The translations under genes and the position numbers were made by a program. The notes under the pieces were generated by a model. That model saw only the letters and a list, made by a program, of their open reading frames with translations. It was not told the DNA's origin and searched no databases. Positions 31,031-41,000 of a stretch of DNA of 64,000 bases are shown in pieces (within the stretch, counting starts at the first letter, position 1; every line of letters begins with the position of its first letter). Origin of the DNA: Streptomyces sp. NBC_01669 (lineage in GTDB: Bacteria; Actinomycetota; Actinomycetes; Streptomycetales; Streptomycetaceae); NCBI RefSeq assembly GCF_026339735.1, contig NZ_JAPEQG010000001.1, positions 6,718,501-6,782,500 on the forward strand, in the 5' to 3' direction.

Positions 31031-32507
31031 CCGGGCCGTCCGTCACGTACGCCGCCGCGTCGACCGCCACCGACCGCGCATAACCGTCCGGCTCCGACTC
31101 CCGCAGCAACCGCTCCAACACCGGTACCGCCCGCGGGTCCTGACGGCGCGCCAGGCCCTGTGCCGCCTCCGCGACCGTGTCCGGATGCGCGTCGTCCAGC
31201 CGCTCCGCCAGCGCCGTGCGGAGCACCGGAGTGTCCGCGTCCAGCGTGGCCAGCGCCGTCGTCGCCCAGTCCCGCACCTCCGCATCGGTGTCCCGGCTCA
31301 GCCCCACCAGTGCCGCGACCCCCTCCGCATGGCCACCGGAGACCAGGTCGAACAGCGCCAGTGTCACCGCACGGCGCACCACCCGCTCCGGATTCCGCGC
31401 ATGCCGCAGCACCTCCGGCAGGGCCACCGGATCGCCATGGTGCCCCAGCCCCAGCACCGCCGACCGGATCAGCTCCGTATCCGCCGCCTCCCGCGCCAGC
31501 TCCCGCAGCAGCGGAACCGAACGGGCGGCAAAAGGCTTCGACCCGGTGCGGAAACCGAGCTGGGCCAGCACATCCGCACCGAACGCCTGCCGCAACGGCT
31601 CACCGTCGCTCGCGCACCACGCGGCGCCCGCCTGGAACGTCTCCTCGTCGCCCCGCTGCCACAGCACCTCGACCGCCTCGTGCCAGTTGTCCAGATCCGG
31701 GTTCCCGCCGCGCAACGCCCGCGCCGCCAGCTCCGCGTACGGCGTCCGCAGACCCAGCTCCCCCTCCAGGACCGTGGCGATCGCACCGTGCCCCGTCTGC
31801 TGCTCCTGCCCCGCGAACGGCTCCCCGTCCCGCACCAGTTCGACGGTCACCGTCTCCCCGCCGTCCACCGCCGTGCGGCGCACCACCATCCCCGGCCCGT
31901 CCCCGTACATCTCCCGGAGCGCGCGCCGCATCTCCTGCTCCACATCCAGCGCAAGCATCCCCTGCGCCTCCCGCAGCGCTTCCTCCAGCGCCCTGGCCCG
32001 CGCACCCGCCCCGTACCGCAGCAGCGCCCGCACGGTCTCCAGAGACCCGCGCCGTACCGCGAACACCAGCGGCGGTTCATGCCCCGGCCCCGGTCCCGGC
32101 AGATCGGGGTCCGCACCATGGGCGAGCAGCGCCTCCGCGATCCGCGTATGACCCAGACCCACCGCCCATCGCAGCGCCGTGAACCCGAACTGCTCCCGCA
32201 GATCGGGCTGCGCCCCGGCCGCCAGCAGCGCCGCGACGACCTCCGTGTGCCCGCCGCACACCGCCCCGCAGATCGGCAGATCGCCGGCCTCGGGCCCGCA
32301 CGCCCGGTCCGGATCGGCGCCCGTCGCCAGCAGCAGCCGCACCACACCCGGCCGGTCCGACACCGCCGCCAGATAGAGCGCCGTCGTACCGTCCTCGTCG
32401 ACCGCCTCGGCGGGAGCCCCCGCGCGCAACAGCCGCACGACGGCGTCCTCACCCTCGTGCACGGCCTCGAACAGGTTCCGTGTGTCGGTCACCGGATCTT
32501 CTGCCAC
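30990..32507 (-). CDS. Ankyrin-repeat and HEAT-repeat protein
   Basis: A 505-residue soluble repeat protein. Ankyrin repeats occupy about residues 10-175 (for example DGTTALYLAAVSDRPGVVRLLL, read in two halves; FGFTALRWAVGLGHTRIAEALL likewise). A less regular middle follows, then HEAT/PBS-lyase-like repeats at about 310-500 (SAVLGLGHHGDPVALPEVL, WATTALATLD, EAAQGLARRQDPRAVPVLE). Both parts are protein-binding scaffolds; no enzyme motif is seen. GTG start. Upstream lies the metallopeptidase gene on the same strand, 33 bases away, so the two are probably co-transcribed. Confidence 0.85.
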   Translation of the reverse strand: MAEDPVTDTRNLFEAVHEGEDAVVRLLRAGAPAEAVDEDGTTALYLAAVSDRPGVVRLLLATGADPDRACGPEAGDLPICGAVCGGHTEVVAALLAAGAQPDLREQFGFTALRWAVGLGHTRIAEALLAHGADPDLPGPGPGHEPPLVFAVRRGSLETVRALLRYGAGARARALEEALREAQGMLALDVEQEMRRALREMYGDGPGMVVRRTAVDGGETVTVELVRDGEPFAGQEQQTGHGAIATVLEGELGLRTPYAELAARALRGGNPDLDNWHEAVEVLWQRGDEETFQAGAAWCASDGEPLRQAFGADVLAQLGFRTGSKPFAARSVPLLRELAREAADTELIRSAVLGLGHHGDPVALPEVLRHARNPERVVRRAVTLALFDLVSGGHAEGVAALVGLSRDTDAEVRDWATTALATLDADTPVLRTALAERLDDAHPDTVAEAAQGLARRQDPRAVPVLERLLRESEPDGYARSVAVDAAAYVTDGPVRERLERMCPRLP

Positions 32508-32540
32508 CCATCGACTCTACGACGGAGGGCCCCGACGGGC

Positions 32541-33449
32541 TCAGGTATTGCAGTCCAGTACGGTGCGGCACAACCCGCACCGCGCCCGCACCCGGCCGCG
32601 GACCGGTACCCGGATGCGCTGGTGGCAGGTCGGGCAGGCGAACGAGACCCGCCAACCCCCCGGACCCCCCTCGAACCGGTACGGGACCCCGGGGGTCGCG
32701 GCGGCCCCCGCATGGTCCTGGGCGTACCGCCGGTCCTTCGCGTAACGGTGCCGGCCGGCCCAGCCCGCCGCCACCAGCGGAGGCTGCTGCGCGTCCCGCA
32801 GCGCCAGCGCCCGCCCTTTCACGTACGCCGTATACGCCTGCGGACTCGTGAACCACGGCGACGGATCCTCGTCGAAAACCAACGCCCGCTTGGCCAGCAC
32901 GTACCCGAACTCCTCCGGGGTGAGATAGCCGAGCTTCTGACTGGAGGCGGCGTCCTCCCGGAACGCGTCGAGCAGCAGCCAGCCCGCCCCCAGATACGCC
33001 GCCGCCGTGTCGGTCAGGATCTCGTTGTCCCGCGTACCGGGGAACTCCAGACCGAGCCGGTGCAACAGCACATGCATCACCTCGTGCGACAGCGCGGCAC
33101 CGATGTCCCTGCGATGAGTGCGGAAGCGGTCGTTCAGCTCGATGAAGTACTCGGGCCCCGCCGCGAGTTCGACACTCCCCGCATGCTCCATCGCCCGGAA
33201 CCCGACGATCATGCGGGCATCAGGCAGATGCAGATGCCGGACCATCGCCCGCGCCACGCGCTGCGCCCCCAGATGCAGATCGTCCTGGTCGGAGAAGGCC
33301 GCGTCGGCGGGCAGCAGGCTCGGGGCGTACCTGAGCACACCGTCGTACGACAGCCTGCGGTACAGCGCTGTGATCGCAGACCGGACGATGTCCATATGAG
33401 GGAAGCCATGCACCACCGGGCTGCCGTCCGGCACGTCCGCACCCCCCAT
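32541..33449 (-). CDS. Putative zinc metallopeptidase with C-terminal zinc ribbon
   Basis: A 302-residue cytoplasmic protein. The motif LSHEVMHVLLHRLG is an HExxH zinc-protease site, and DNEILTDTAAAYLGAG about 20 residues later supplies the likely third ligand and active-site helix, as in gluzincin-like families. The C-terminus has a CPTCHQ..CGLC zinc ribbon. No signal peptide or membrane helix is visible. The exact family and substrate are not recognised. It precedes the ankyrin/HEAT protein on the same strand, perhaps its partner. Confidence 0.72.
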   Translation of the reverse strand: MGGADVPDGSPVVHGFPHMDIVRSAITALYRRLSYDGVLRYAPSLLPADAAFSDQDDLHLGAQRVARAMVRHLHLPDARMIVGFRAMEHAGSVELAAGPEYFIELNDRFRTHRRDIGAALSHEVMHVLLHRLGLEFPGTRDNEILTDTAAAYLGAGWLLLDAFREDAASSQKLGYLTPEEFGYVLAKRALVFDEDPSPWFTSPQAYTAYVKGRALALRDAQQPPLVAAGWAGRHRYAKDRRYAQDHAGAAATPGVPYRFEGGPGGWRVSFACPTCHQRIRVPVRGRVRARCGLCRTVLDCNT

Positions 33450-33531
33450 CCGTGACGCTCAACCGGCTTCCACTGTAAGCGGATGCGCGCGCAACAGCGG
33501 CGAGGACAGCCCCGTTCACCGCTCGCGATCT

Positions 33532-33541
33532 TGGCCGGAAT
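33532..33541 (+). promoter_or_regulatory. AdpA-type binding site upstream of the trypsin gene
   Basis: TGGCCGGAAT is an exact match to the AdpA consensus TGGCSNGWWY, lying just before the -35 region of a good promoter and 98 bases before the start of a protease whose S. griseus relative (SprT) is under AdpA control. Confidence 0.55.
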
Positions 33542-33548
33542 GCGGACC

Positions 33549-33578
33549 TTGTGAGGACTGCGAGCGCTTCCCGATAAT
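33549..33578 (+). promoter_or_regulatory. Promoter of the trypsin-like protease gene
   Basis: TTGTGA (33549-33554), an 18-base spacer and GATAAT (33573-33578) match the sigma-70/HrdB-type consensus at 4 of 6 and 5 of 6 positions. It is about 60 bases before the start codon. Confidence 0.6.
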
Positions 33579-33638
33579 CCGGCCCATGCCTTTGTCAGGC
33601 ACATGCCCAAACGACCCCCCACGAAAGAAGGCACCCCG

Positions 33639-34415
33639 TTGAAGCAGCTTCTGCGCGCCCTGAAAAGATGTTCCGTCATAGCAGCGGTGGTCCTCGCCGC
33701 CGTCAGTCTCCAGCCCGCCGGAGCATCCGCGGCACCCACCCCCGTCGTCGGCGGCACCCGCGCCGCCCAGGGCGAGTTCCCCTTCATGGTCCGGCTCTCC
33801 ATGGGCTGCGGCGGCGCCCTCTACGCCAAGAACATCGTCCTCACCGCCGCACACTGCGTGAACGGCTCGGGCAAGAACACCTCCATCACCGCCACCGCGG
33901 GCGTCGTCGACCTGCAGTCCACCGGTGTCATCAAGGTCAAATCGACCAAGGTCCTCCAGGCCCCCGGTTATACCGGCGTGGGCAAGGACTGGGCACTCAT
34001 CAAGCTCGCCAAGCCCATTGACCTGCCCACCCTGAAGATCGCCACCAACACCGCGTACAACACCGGTACCTTCACCATCGCAGGCTGGGGCGCCGCCACC
34101 GAGGGCGGCGGCCAGCAGCGCTACCTGCTGAAGGCCACCGTCCCGTACGTCTCCGACGCCGACTGCCAGGCCGCATACGGCAGCGACCTCGTACCCGGCG
34201 AGGAGATCTGCGCCGGATACATCGACACCGGCGGCGTCGACACCTGCCAGGGCGACTCCGGCGGCCCCATGTTCCGCAAGGACGACGCCGGGGCCTGGAT
34301 CCAGGTCGGCATCGTCAGCTGGGGCCAGGGCTGCGCCGAACCCGGCTACCCCGGGGTGTACAGCGAGGTATCGACCTTCGCCGCGAACATCGCCTCCGCG
34401 GCAGCCACACTCTGA
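33639..34415 (+). CDS. sprT: Secreted trypsin-like serine protease (SGT/SprT type)
   Basis: A 258-residue precursor of S1-family trypsin, very similar in sequence to Streptomyces griseus trypsin. The signal peptide is about 1-33, with RALKRCSVIAAVV and a cleavage region near ASAAP. A very short propeptide follows, then the mature start VVGGTRAAQGEFPFMV. The catalytic triad is H72 (TAAHC), D117 (KDWALIKL) and S207 (CQGDSGGP); the Asp in TGGVDTCQG gives Arg/Lys specificity. The TTG start is chosen because it gives the family-length leader and has a GAAGG site upstream; ATG 33603 would add 12 non-family residues. Likely AdpA-controlled and growth-phase dependent. Confidence 0.92.
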   Translation: MKQLLRALKRCSVIAAVVLAAVSLQPAGASAAPTPVVGGTRAAQGEFPFMVRLSMGCGGALYAKNIVLTAAHCVNGSGKNTSITATAGVVDLQSTGVIKVKSTKVLQAPGYTGVGKDWALIKLAKPIDLPTLKIATNTAYNTGTFTIAGWGAATEGGGQQRYLLKATVPYVSDADCQAAYGSDLVPGEEICAGYIDTGGVDTCQGDSGGPMFRKDDAGAWIQVGIVSWGQGCAEPGYPGVYSEVSTFAANIASAAATL

Positions 34416-34437
34416 CGCCCCGACCGGCCCCACCGCA

Positions 34438-36252
34438 TCAGCTCTGAGCACCCCCGGGTGTGCCCGTCCGGACGGGCACACCCGGACCCAGCTCCACCCA
34501 CGGATCCCCGGCGCCCTCCACCTCCAGCACCCACACCTCGTTGACGCCCTCCCGCAGCACCGGACCCGGTACATACAGCGTCCGCTGCGGACCCGCCGAC
34601 CAGTACCGGCCCAGACAGAAACCGTTCACCCAGACGAACCCGCGTGTCCAGCCCGGCAGTTCGAGCCCCGCGTGATCCGCAGGACCCGCGTCCGCCGAAA
34701 CCACCGACTCGAACCAACCCCGGTACAGCCCGGCACGACCCCTCTCGGCGACAGCCCCGAACGGCACCGCGTCCACCGCACCCGGCTCCTCGAAAGCGGC
34801 CAGCCGCAGCGCCCGCGCGCTCACCCCGTGCAGATACTGCCGCTCGTGCAGGACGCCGCCCGTGATGCCCTTCGGCTCACCCAGCCGCGGCCCGTAATTG
34901 ACCCGGCCCAGCGACTCCACCCACAGCTCGACCCACGCGGGCCCGGCCACCGGCTCGTCGAGGGTGGCGTTCTCGCCGCTCAGCACGCCCTCCCGGACCC
35001 CGTTCACATACACCACCGCCCGGTCCCGGAGCCCGGACACACCCAGCGCATACGGGCGTCGCAAACCCGGAACGGCGACCTCGTACCGCACCAGCCCCCG
35101 GTCCACGCCCAGCTCCTCGAACGTCGGCGGCACACCGGACTCCGCCCGCTCCGCGTCGCCCAGTACCTCCAGCACCACGGACAGCGGCGCCCACCCGGTC
35201 AGCTCCGCCCGCACCGGCGCCGCAAGCCCCGTCGGCTCCGGCGGCAACTCCGGAAGCGGACCGTCCGCGAACTCCGACAGGACCTTCCGGAACAGCCAGA
35301 ACTTCTCCGTCGGCCGCCCGTACTCGTCGATCGGCGCATCGTAGTCGTACGACGTCACCGTCGGCTGAAGATCCTGGTCCTGCACCGGACCCGAGCGGTT
35401 CGCCCCCGCCCAGCCCGCAAAATTCGTCCCCCCGTGCGCCATGTAGACATTCACCGACGCCCCGCACTCCAGAATCTCCCGCAGGGCCTCCGCGGCCTCC
35501 GCCGGATCCCGAACCACCGGCGCGGCACCCCAGTGCTCGAACCAGCCGCACCAGAACTCCATACACATCAGCGGACCCTCCGGCTGATGCCTGCGCAGCA
35601 CCTCGAACGCCTCACGTGCCCCCGAGCCGAAATTCACCGTCGCCAGCAACCCCGGCACGGAACCACCGGTCAGCATGTGGTCCTCCGCCCCGTCCGACGT
35701 GAACAGCGGCACACTCACCCCGTGCTCGCGCAGCACCTCCGCCAGCCGCCCCAGATAGACCTGATCGGTGCCGTAGCTCCCGTACTCGTTCTCCACCTGA
35801 ACCATGACCACCGGGCCGCCGCGGTCGATCTGCCGCTCCACCACCTGCGGCAACAACTCGGCGAACCACCGCTCGACCGCCTCCAGATACCCGGCGTCCC
35901 GCGTCCGCACCCGCCGCCCGAACCGGCCCGTCACCCACGCGGGCAACCCGCCGTTCTCCCACTCGGCACAGATGTACGGACCCGGGCGCACGATCGCCCA
36001 CAGCCCCGCCCGGTGCGCCGCATCCAGGAACCGGCCGAGCGCCGCCACCTCCCGGAACACCCCGGGCTCCGGCTCATGCAGATTCCACGGAACATACGTC
36101 TCCACACAGTTCAGGCCCATCGCCCGCAGCATCGACAGCCGGTGATCCCACTGCGCCTCATGCACCCGGAAATAGTGCAGCGCCCCCGACAGCAGGCGTA
36201 CGGGCTTCCCGTCGAGCCGGAAGTGGTCGTCCCCCACGGTGAAATCAGCCAT
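34438..36252 (-). CDS. GH35 beta-galactosidase
   Basis: A 604-residue cytoplasmic glycoside hydrolase family 35 enzyme that hydrolyses beta-galactosides. The N-terminal barrel carries LSGALHYFRVH, CVETYVPWNLHEP and RPGPYICAEWENGGLPAWV. The acid/base Glu is in VQVENEYGSYG, the nucleophile Glu in MCMEFWCGWF, and YMAHGGTNFAGWAGAN follows. C-terminal beta-sandwich domains include GFVWVNGFCLGRYWSAGPQ. No signal peptide is present. ATG 36252 is preceded by CAGGAGAG. It is divergent from an AraC-type regulator, which probably controls it. Confidence 0.94.
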   Translation of the reverse strand: MADFTVGDDHFRLDGKPVRLLSGALHYFRVHEAQWDHRLSMLRAMGLNCVETYVPWNLHEPEPGVFREVAALGRFLDAAHRAGLWAIVRPGPYICAEWENGGLPAWVTGRFGRRVRTRDAGYLEAVERWFAELLPQVVERQIDRGGPVVMVQVENEYGSYGTDQVYLGRLAEVLREHGVSVPLFTSDGAEDHMLTGGSVPGLLATVNFGSGAREAFEVLRRHQPEGPLMCMEFWCGWFEHWGAAPVVRDPAEAAEALREILECGASVNVYMAHGGTNFAGWAGANRSGPVQDQDLQPTVTSYDYDAPIDEYGRPTEKFWLFRKVLSEFADGPLPELPPEPTGLAAPVRAELTGWAPLSVVLEVLGDAERAESGVPPTFEELGVDRGLVRYEVAVPGLRRPYALGVSGLRDRAVVYVNGVREGVLSGENATLDEPVAGPAWVELWVESLGRVNYGPRLGEPKGITGGVLHERQYLHGVSARALRLAAFEEPGAVDAVPFGAVAERGRAGLYRGWFESVVSADAGPADHAGLELPGWTRGFVWVNGFCLGRYWSAGPQRTLYVPGPVLREGVNEVWVLEVEGAGDPWVELGPGVPVRTGTPGGAQS

Positions 36253-36392
36253 CGTGCTCGTACTCTCCTGTTGCGCCGGTCCCACCCCCGGGCCCGCACA
36301 CCCCGGGGCCGCACAACGGCACGCACCACGGAGCGGGCGAACCCGGGAGGAATGTTCCATCCAGCCTCGCCCCCTGGCGTGCAGCCGGTCCA

Positions 36393-36419
36393 TGGACAAA
36401 GATCACTGCTGTTTGGACA
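36393..36419. promoter_or_regulatory. Probable AraC-regulator operator (direct repeats)
   Basis: TGGACA occurs at 36393-36398 and 36414-36419, exactly 21 bases apart (two helical turns, same orientation), in the gap between the divergent beta-galactosidase and AraC-type genes. Direct half-sites with this phasing are typical of AraC-family binding. Confidence 0.5.
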
Positions 36420-36506
36420 CAATGCGCAGATCACCGCGGCCGACCGAGCCGAAGCGAACCCGGCGGAGTCGAGCCCGGCCGAGCCGAGCGGAGGAAGGAA
36501 AAGCCG

Positions 36507-37406
36507 ATGCCGACGTACCACACCTGGATGCGATTCTTCACGCCCAGCCCGCTCCACCACCGCCTCGGCCTCGTCTGCCTGGGCGTCGGCCTGCAACACG
36601 GCGCCCTGCCCACCGTCGGCCCCCGCACCCTCGACCACCACGTCGCCGTCGTCATCAACTCCGGCAGCGGCTGGTTCAGCGGCCCCGACGGCCGCCGCAT
36701 ACCCGTCACCGCCCCCAGCCTCATCTGGCTCACCCCCGGCACCCCGCACCACTACGGCGCCGACCCCGGCACCGGCTGGGACGAAGCCTTCGTCGACTTC
36801 ACCGGCCCCGCCACCACCACCTACACCGAACTCGGCTACATCGAACCCGACCGCCCCCTCGTCCCCCTTGCCGACACCGCAGGAGCACGCGCCGCCGTCA
36901 GCCGCATGGTGCGCGCCGCCAGACGCGGCAATCCCCTCCTCGAAGTCGAGACCGGCGCCGCCGTCCACGAACTCCTCGTCGCCCTGCGCCGCGCCCGTGC
37001 CGACGTCAGCCCCGACGGCGACCCCGTCCTGCAGGCGCTCGCCCGCGACGCATTCCAGCCCCTCTCCGTCGCCGAACACGCGGCCCGCCACAGCATGACC
37101 CCCGCCGAACTGCGCACCGCCGTACGCCGCGGTGCCGGCTGCAGCCCCAAGGACTACCTCCTCGGCATCCGCCTCGGCCGAGCCAAAGAGCTCCTCGCCG
37201 CAACCGACCTGCCGGTCGCCGCAGTCGCCCGCCGCGTCGGCTACGACGACCCCGCCTACTTCTCCCGCCTCTTCGCCCGCCGCGTCGGCACCGCCCCCGT
37301 CCGCTTCCGCGAACAACAGGGCCGCGCCGTTCCCGGCGGCTGGAGCGACCAGGTCCCCGACCCCGAACACCCACCGACGATCACCGCGTGGACCCCGGGC
37401 GTCTAA
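36507..37406 (+). CDS. AraC-family transcriptional regulator
   Basis: A 299-residue regulator with an N-terminal cupin-like sugar-sensing domain (about 20-115: VINSGSGWFSGPDGRRI and WLTPGTPHHYGADP) and a C-terminal AraC double helix-turn-helix (about 175-275). The second helix pair is VAAVARRVGYDDPAYFSRLF followed by RRVGTAPVRFRE, the classic AraC signature; the first, TPAELRTAVRRGAGCSPKDY, is slightly degenerate. ATG follows GGAGGAAGG. Divergent placement points to regulation of the beta-galactosidase gene by a galactoside (inference). Confidence 0.92.
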   Translation: MPTYHTWMRFFTPSPLHHRLGLVCLGVGLQHGALPTVGPRTLDHHVAVVINSGSGWFSGPDGRRIPVTAPSLIWLTPGTPHHYGADPGTGWDEAFVDFTGPATTTYTELGYIEPDRPLVPLADTAGARAAVSRMVRAARRGNPLLEVETGAAVHELLVALRRARADVSPDGDPVLQALARDAFQPLSVAEHAARHSMTPAELRTAVRRGAGCSPKDYLLGIRLGRAKELLAATDLPVAAVARRVGYDDPAYFSRLFARRVGTAPVRFREQQGRAVPGGWSDQVPDPEHPPTITAWTPGV

Positions 37407-37417
37407 GCTCGACGACC

Positions 37418-37753
37418 ATGACCCCGAGCGACATCGACGAGTCCGTACGCGCGGAACTGAACCGGCTCCGCGAGAGCATCGACAACATCGACGCTGCTGT
37501 TGTCCACATGCTCGCCGAGCGCTTCAAGTGCACCCAGCAGGTCGGCCACCTCAAGGCGAACCACAAACTGCCCCCGGCCGACCCGACCCGCGAAACCGAA
37601 CAGATCGCCCGCCTGCGCCGCCTCGCCGAGAACGCGAAACTCGACCCCGCCTTCGCGGAGAAGCTCCTGAACTTCATCATCGCCGAAGTGATCAGGCACC
37701 ATGAGCGGATTGCCGGTGACCCCCCGACCGGCGACGCAGCCTCCGAGAGCTGA
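37418..37753 (+). CDS. Chorismate mutase (AroQ type)
   Basis: A 111-residue all-helical AroQ-type chorismate mutase, converting chorismate to prephenate for Phe/Tyr synthesis. Key features are the N-terminal helix LNRLRESIDNIDAAVVHMLA with the catalytic Arg, ERFKCTQQVGHLKA with the second Arg/Lys region, and the C-terminal helix KLLNFIIAEVIRHHERI. ATG 37418 follows 11 bases after the AraC-type gene, although no functional link is evident. It has no signal peptide, so it is cytoplasmic. Confidence 0.93.
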   Translation: MTPSDIDESVRAELNRLRESIDNIDAAVVHMLAERFKCTQQVGHLKANHKLPPADPTRETEQIARLRRLAENAKLDPAFAEKLLNFIIAEVIRHHERIAGDPPTGDAASES

Positions 37754-38036
37754 TCCTCTGCACCCTGCGCCGTACGGCGGGCCGAGCCCGCGCGCCCCGT
37801 CCCCGCGGGTTCGGGGCCGTCATTGCTGTAGCGGCACTTACGGGCCTCCATCACGTCCTGAGCCGGCGACGTTCACGAAGATCACCCACTCCACGAAGCC
37901 CTGGCGAACATCAGTCAGGTACGAGCACGCAGCGAGGGCCGCGACCTCAAGGCCGCGACCCTCGCTTCCGTGCCGCTGCAGCGAGTGTCCGAGGGGGTAG
38001 GCCCCCGGAGTCACGCTTCGGGTTGACCGCTCGCGA
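37754..38036 (+). other. Intergenic region at the left edge of the secreted-redox island
   Basis: No gene is supported. The region holds a hairpin terminator at 37932-37965 and a short frame (ALANISQVRARSEGRD) that could be debris but matches nothing recognised. Strand composition changes here from strongly C-rich on the plus strand to balanced. Confidence 0.5.
37932..37965. terminator. Hairpin terminator between converging units
   Basis: A 15-bp stem with two mismatches (37932-37946 with 37951-37965) and loop TCAA lies between chorismate mutase and the convergent ThuA-domain gene. Confidence 0.65.
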
Positions 38037-41000
38037 CTACAGGTTCCGCACCCGGATGTTGCGGAAGTCGATCAGGTCGTTGTTGCTGTGGTTCTGCAAC
38101 CCCACGTACCCGCTGAGGAACTGACGCAGGTCCGTGGGCGGGTCACCCGCCCGGGACGACGACTTGCCGGGCGTGTTGTCGAACTCGTTGATCACCACAC
38201 CGTTGCGGATGATCGTGTAGTGCTGCCCGACCGCGCGGATCTCGTAGTCGTTCCACTGGCCCTTCGGAGTCACCCCCGCCTTGTCCAGGCCCACCGGCTT
38301 GAAGTTGTACACCGAGCCGGTCTTCTGGACCTCGCCCGTGGCCCCGTCGTAGATCTGGATCTCCTGACCGCAGTAGATCGCGAGCCACTCGGGGGCGGTG
38401 CGAGCCGAACCGACCGTCCCGCAACTGCCGGCCGGGCGGTCGGCCAGCGGCGTCCGCGGATCCGGGAACCGGATGAAGACACCGCTGTTGGCGTTGCCGG
38501 TACCCGGAGCCATGTCCCGGAACTGGAGCCTGACCGAGAAGTCTCCGAGCTCCTGCTTGGCGTACCACAGCATGCCCAGGCCACCTGAGCTGCGGATGGT
38601 GCCGTCGGGCTGGAGGGAGAATTTCCCGGGGCCGGCCTGCCGCCAGTCGGCGAGGCTCGCCGCGGTCCCGTCGAAGAGGGGCCGGTACCCGGCGATCTTG
38701 CCGATCTCGCTCTGCGCCGCCGCCTTGCTGATCGCCGCCGACTCGCGGTTGTCGAGGACGTCCTCCTTGCGGAGGCTGTTGACCACGCCGTTGACATGGC
38801 TGACGAACTCGCCGTGGTTCGGCCAGGACGCCTCGTCGTCGATCAGGTCATTGACGGTGCAGCCGCCGCCCGCGCGGTGGTTGGCCACGCCGGTGTCGGT
38901 GTCGAGCAGCTTGACGGTCGGACGGGCGTCGGGCGCGGGGCAGCCGGCCTTGACGTCGAACGTCGCGGTGGCCTTCTCGCCGTCGGCGTAGGTGACCGTC
39001 AGCTTCGCTTGGTACGTGCCGTAGTCGGCGTAGGTGTGCGTGGGGTTGGCCTCGTGCGACGGCGCGCTGCCGTCACCGAAGTCCCACTCCCAGGCCACAC
39101 CGCCGACCTTGGCACCGGAGAACGCCACCGTCTTGGGCTTGCTCTGGGTGACCACCCGTGCTCCGGCGTCCTGCGGCTTCGGGGTGGCCGGGCCACCCTG
39201 GTAGGTGATGCGGATGAGCTTCTGGTTGGAGTGCAGGCTGAAGAAACCGCCCGCGTAGTCGAGCATGTACAGCGCACCGTCGGGGCCGAACTTGGCGTCC
39301 ATCCAGCTCTGCAGCTGGGTGGAGCCGCTTCCGGGCGCGATGATGCTGCGCAGGTCCTCGCCGAAGGCCGGCGCGCCCGCGTCCTTGACCCGGTCGGGGT
39401 CGACGGTCACCGCGACCCGGTTGTTGGAGTTGGACTCGTCACCGATGAACCACTTGTCCTCCCAGTACGCCGGCCAGGCGACACCGCTCTTGGTGTCCAC
39501 CTGGGAGCGGTGGTAGGTCGGACCGGACATGATGGCCTGGCCGCCGCCCTTGAGGTACGGCTGGGTGTAGGTGGCCTCGCTGTCGACGTAGCTCGGGACA
39601 CCGCTGCCGTCGGAGCGCTTGGGGAAGACGGGGCCGCCGCCCTGGGGTGAGTACCAGATCATGTTGTCGCGGGCCGGCGGGATGTCCACCAGGCCGGTGT
39701 TGCGCGGCGACTCGTTCTTGAGGTGGTCGCAGTCGTACCAGCCGGTGAGGACACTGGCGTCGGTGTTGCTGCGGTCACGGTACGGCTGCCGGTTGCCCAT
39801 GCAGTACGGCCAGCCCTGGTTGCCCGCGGAGGTGATGATCGTGGCCGTCTCGTACTTGGCCGGGCCCAGCTCGGGGCTCGGCGTTCCCGCGTCCGGCCCG
39901 ACCCAGCCGGCGTTCAGCCAGTTGTGCACCGGGTCGACGGAGAGTCGTGCGATGTTGCGGACACCCATCACATAGATCTCGGGACGGGTCTTGGCCGTGC
40001 CCGGCGCGAAGAGGTTGCCCTTGGGGATGGTGTAGGTGCCGTCGGCCTCGGGGTGGATGCGGATGATCTTGCCGTTGAGGTCGTTGGTGTTGCCGGCGGT
40101 GCGGCGGGCGTCCTGGAAGGAGACACCCTTGTAGTCCTGGGTCCAGTTGTTCCCGGAGTAGCCGCTGGAGCCGCCGGAGGAGTTGCTGTCACCGGAGCCG
40201 ATGTAGAGGTTGCCGTCCTTGTCGAAGGACATGCCGCCGCCGGCGTGGCAGCAGCTGTGGATCTGGGTGTCCCAGTGCAGCAGGTCCTTGCGGGTGGACT
40301 GGTCGATGGACTCGGTCGCGAAGTCGTAGGTCAGCCGGGAGACCGTCCGCTGGCCGATCCGCTTGTCGCGGTCGATCGACTCGTGCGGCATCCAGTAGAT
40401 GTAGATCCACCCGTTCTTCTCGAACTTCGGGTCGAGGGCGATGCCGACGAGGCCTTCCTCGTTCTTGACCAGTTCGTCACCGCTGCCCCGGTTGCCCATC
40501 ACGTCGAGTGTGGTGAGCAGCTTGACCTGTTTGGTCTTGGAGTCCCACTGGTGGATGGTGCCGCAGCCCAGGCCGACCTTGGGGTCGTTCCAGGAACTGA
40601 TCGGGCCGGACGGGCAGGCGGCCTTGCCGATGTAGAAGGCCTTGCCGTCGGGGGCCATGGTGAGGCCGTGCGGCTCACCGATCTGGTCGAGCTTCCCCGC
40701 CTGGTTCTGGGCGGTCAGCCGCTCGGTCTTGTAGTTGGACGCGATGGTCGCCTGGCAGTCGCCGCGGACCATGCCGGTGGTCCACTGGATGGCGCCGAGG
40801 AGGTGGCTCTGGAACTTCGTGTCGGTGGTGTAGCTCTCCTCGGTGCGGCCCATGCCGGTGTAGAAGGACCGGCCGCCCTCGTAGTCCCGGCACCACGAGA
40901 TCGGGTGGAACGGGCCGTTGGCGCTGAGCCCCGGCTTGTACTTTTCCTCCTCGACCTGGGCAATGGTGTGGACCTTGCCGATCGGGTTGGGGTCCCAGTT

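Noticed and set aside
31185..33455. A 756-codon plus-strand frame, Arg/Pro/Gln-rich
   Set aside because: It is antisense to the ankyrin/HEAT and metallopeptidase genes and has no domain-like sequence.
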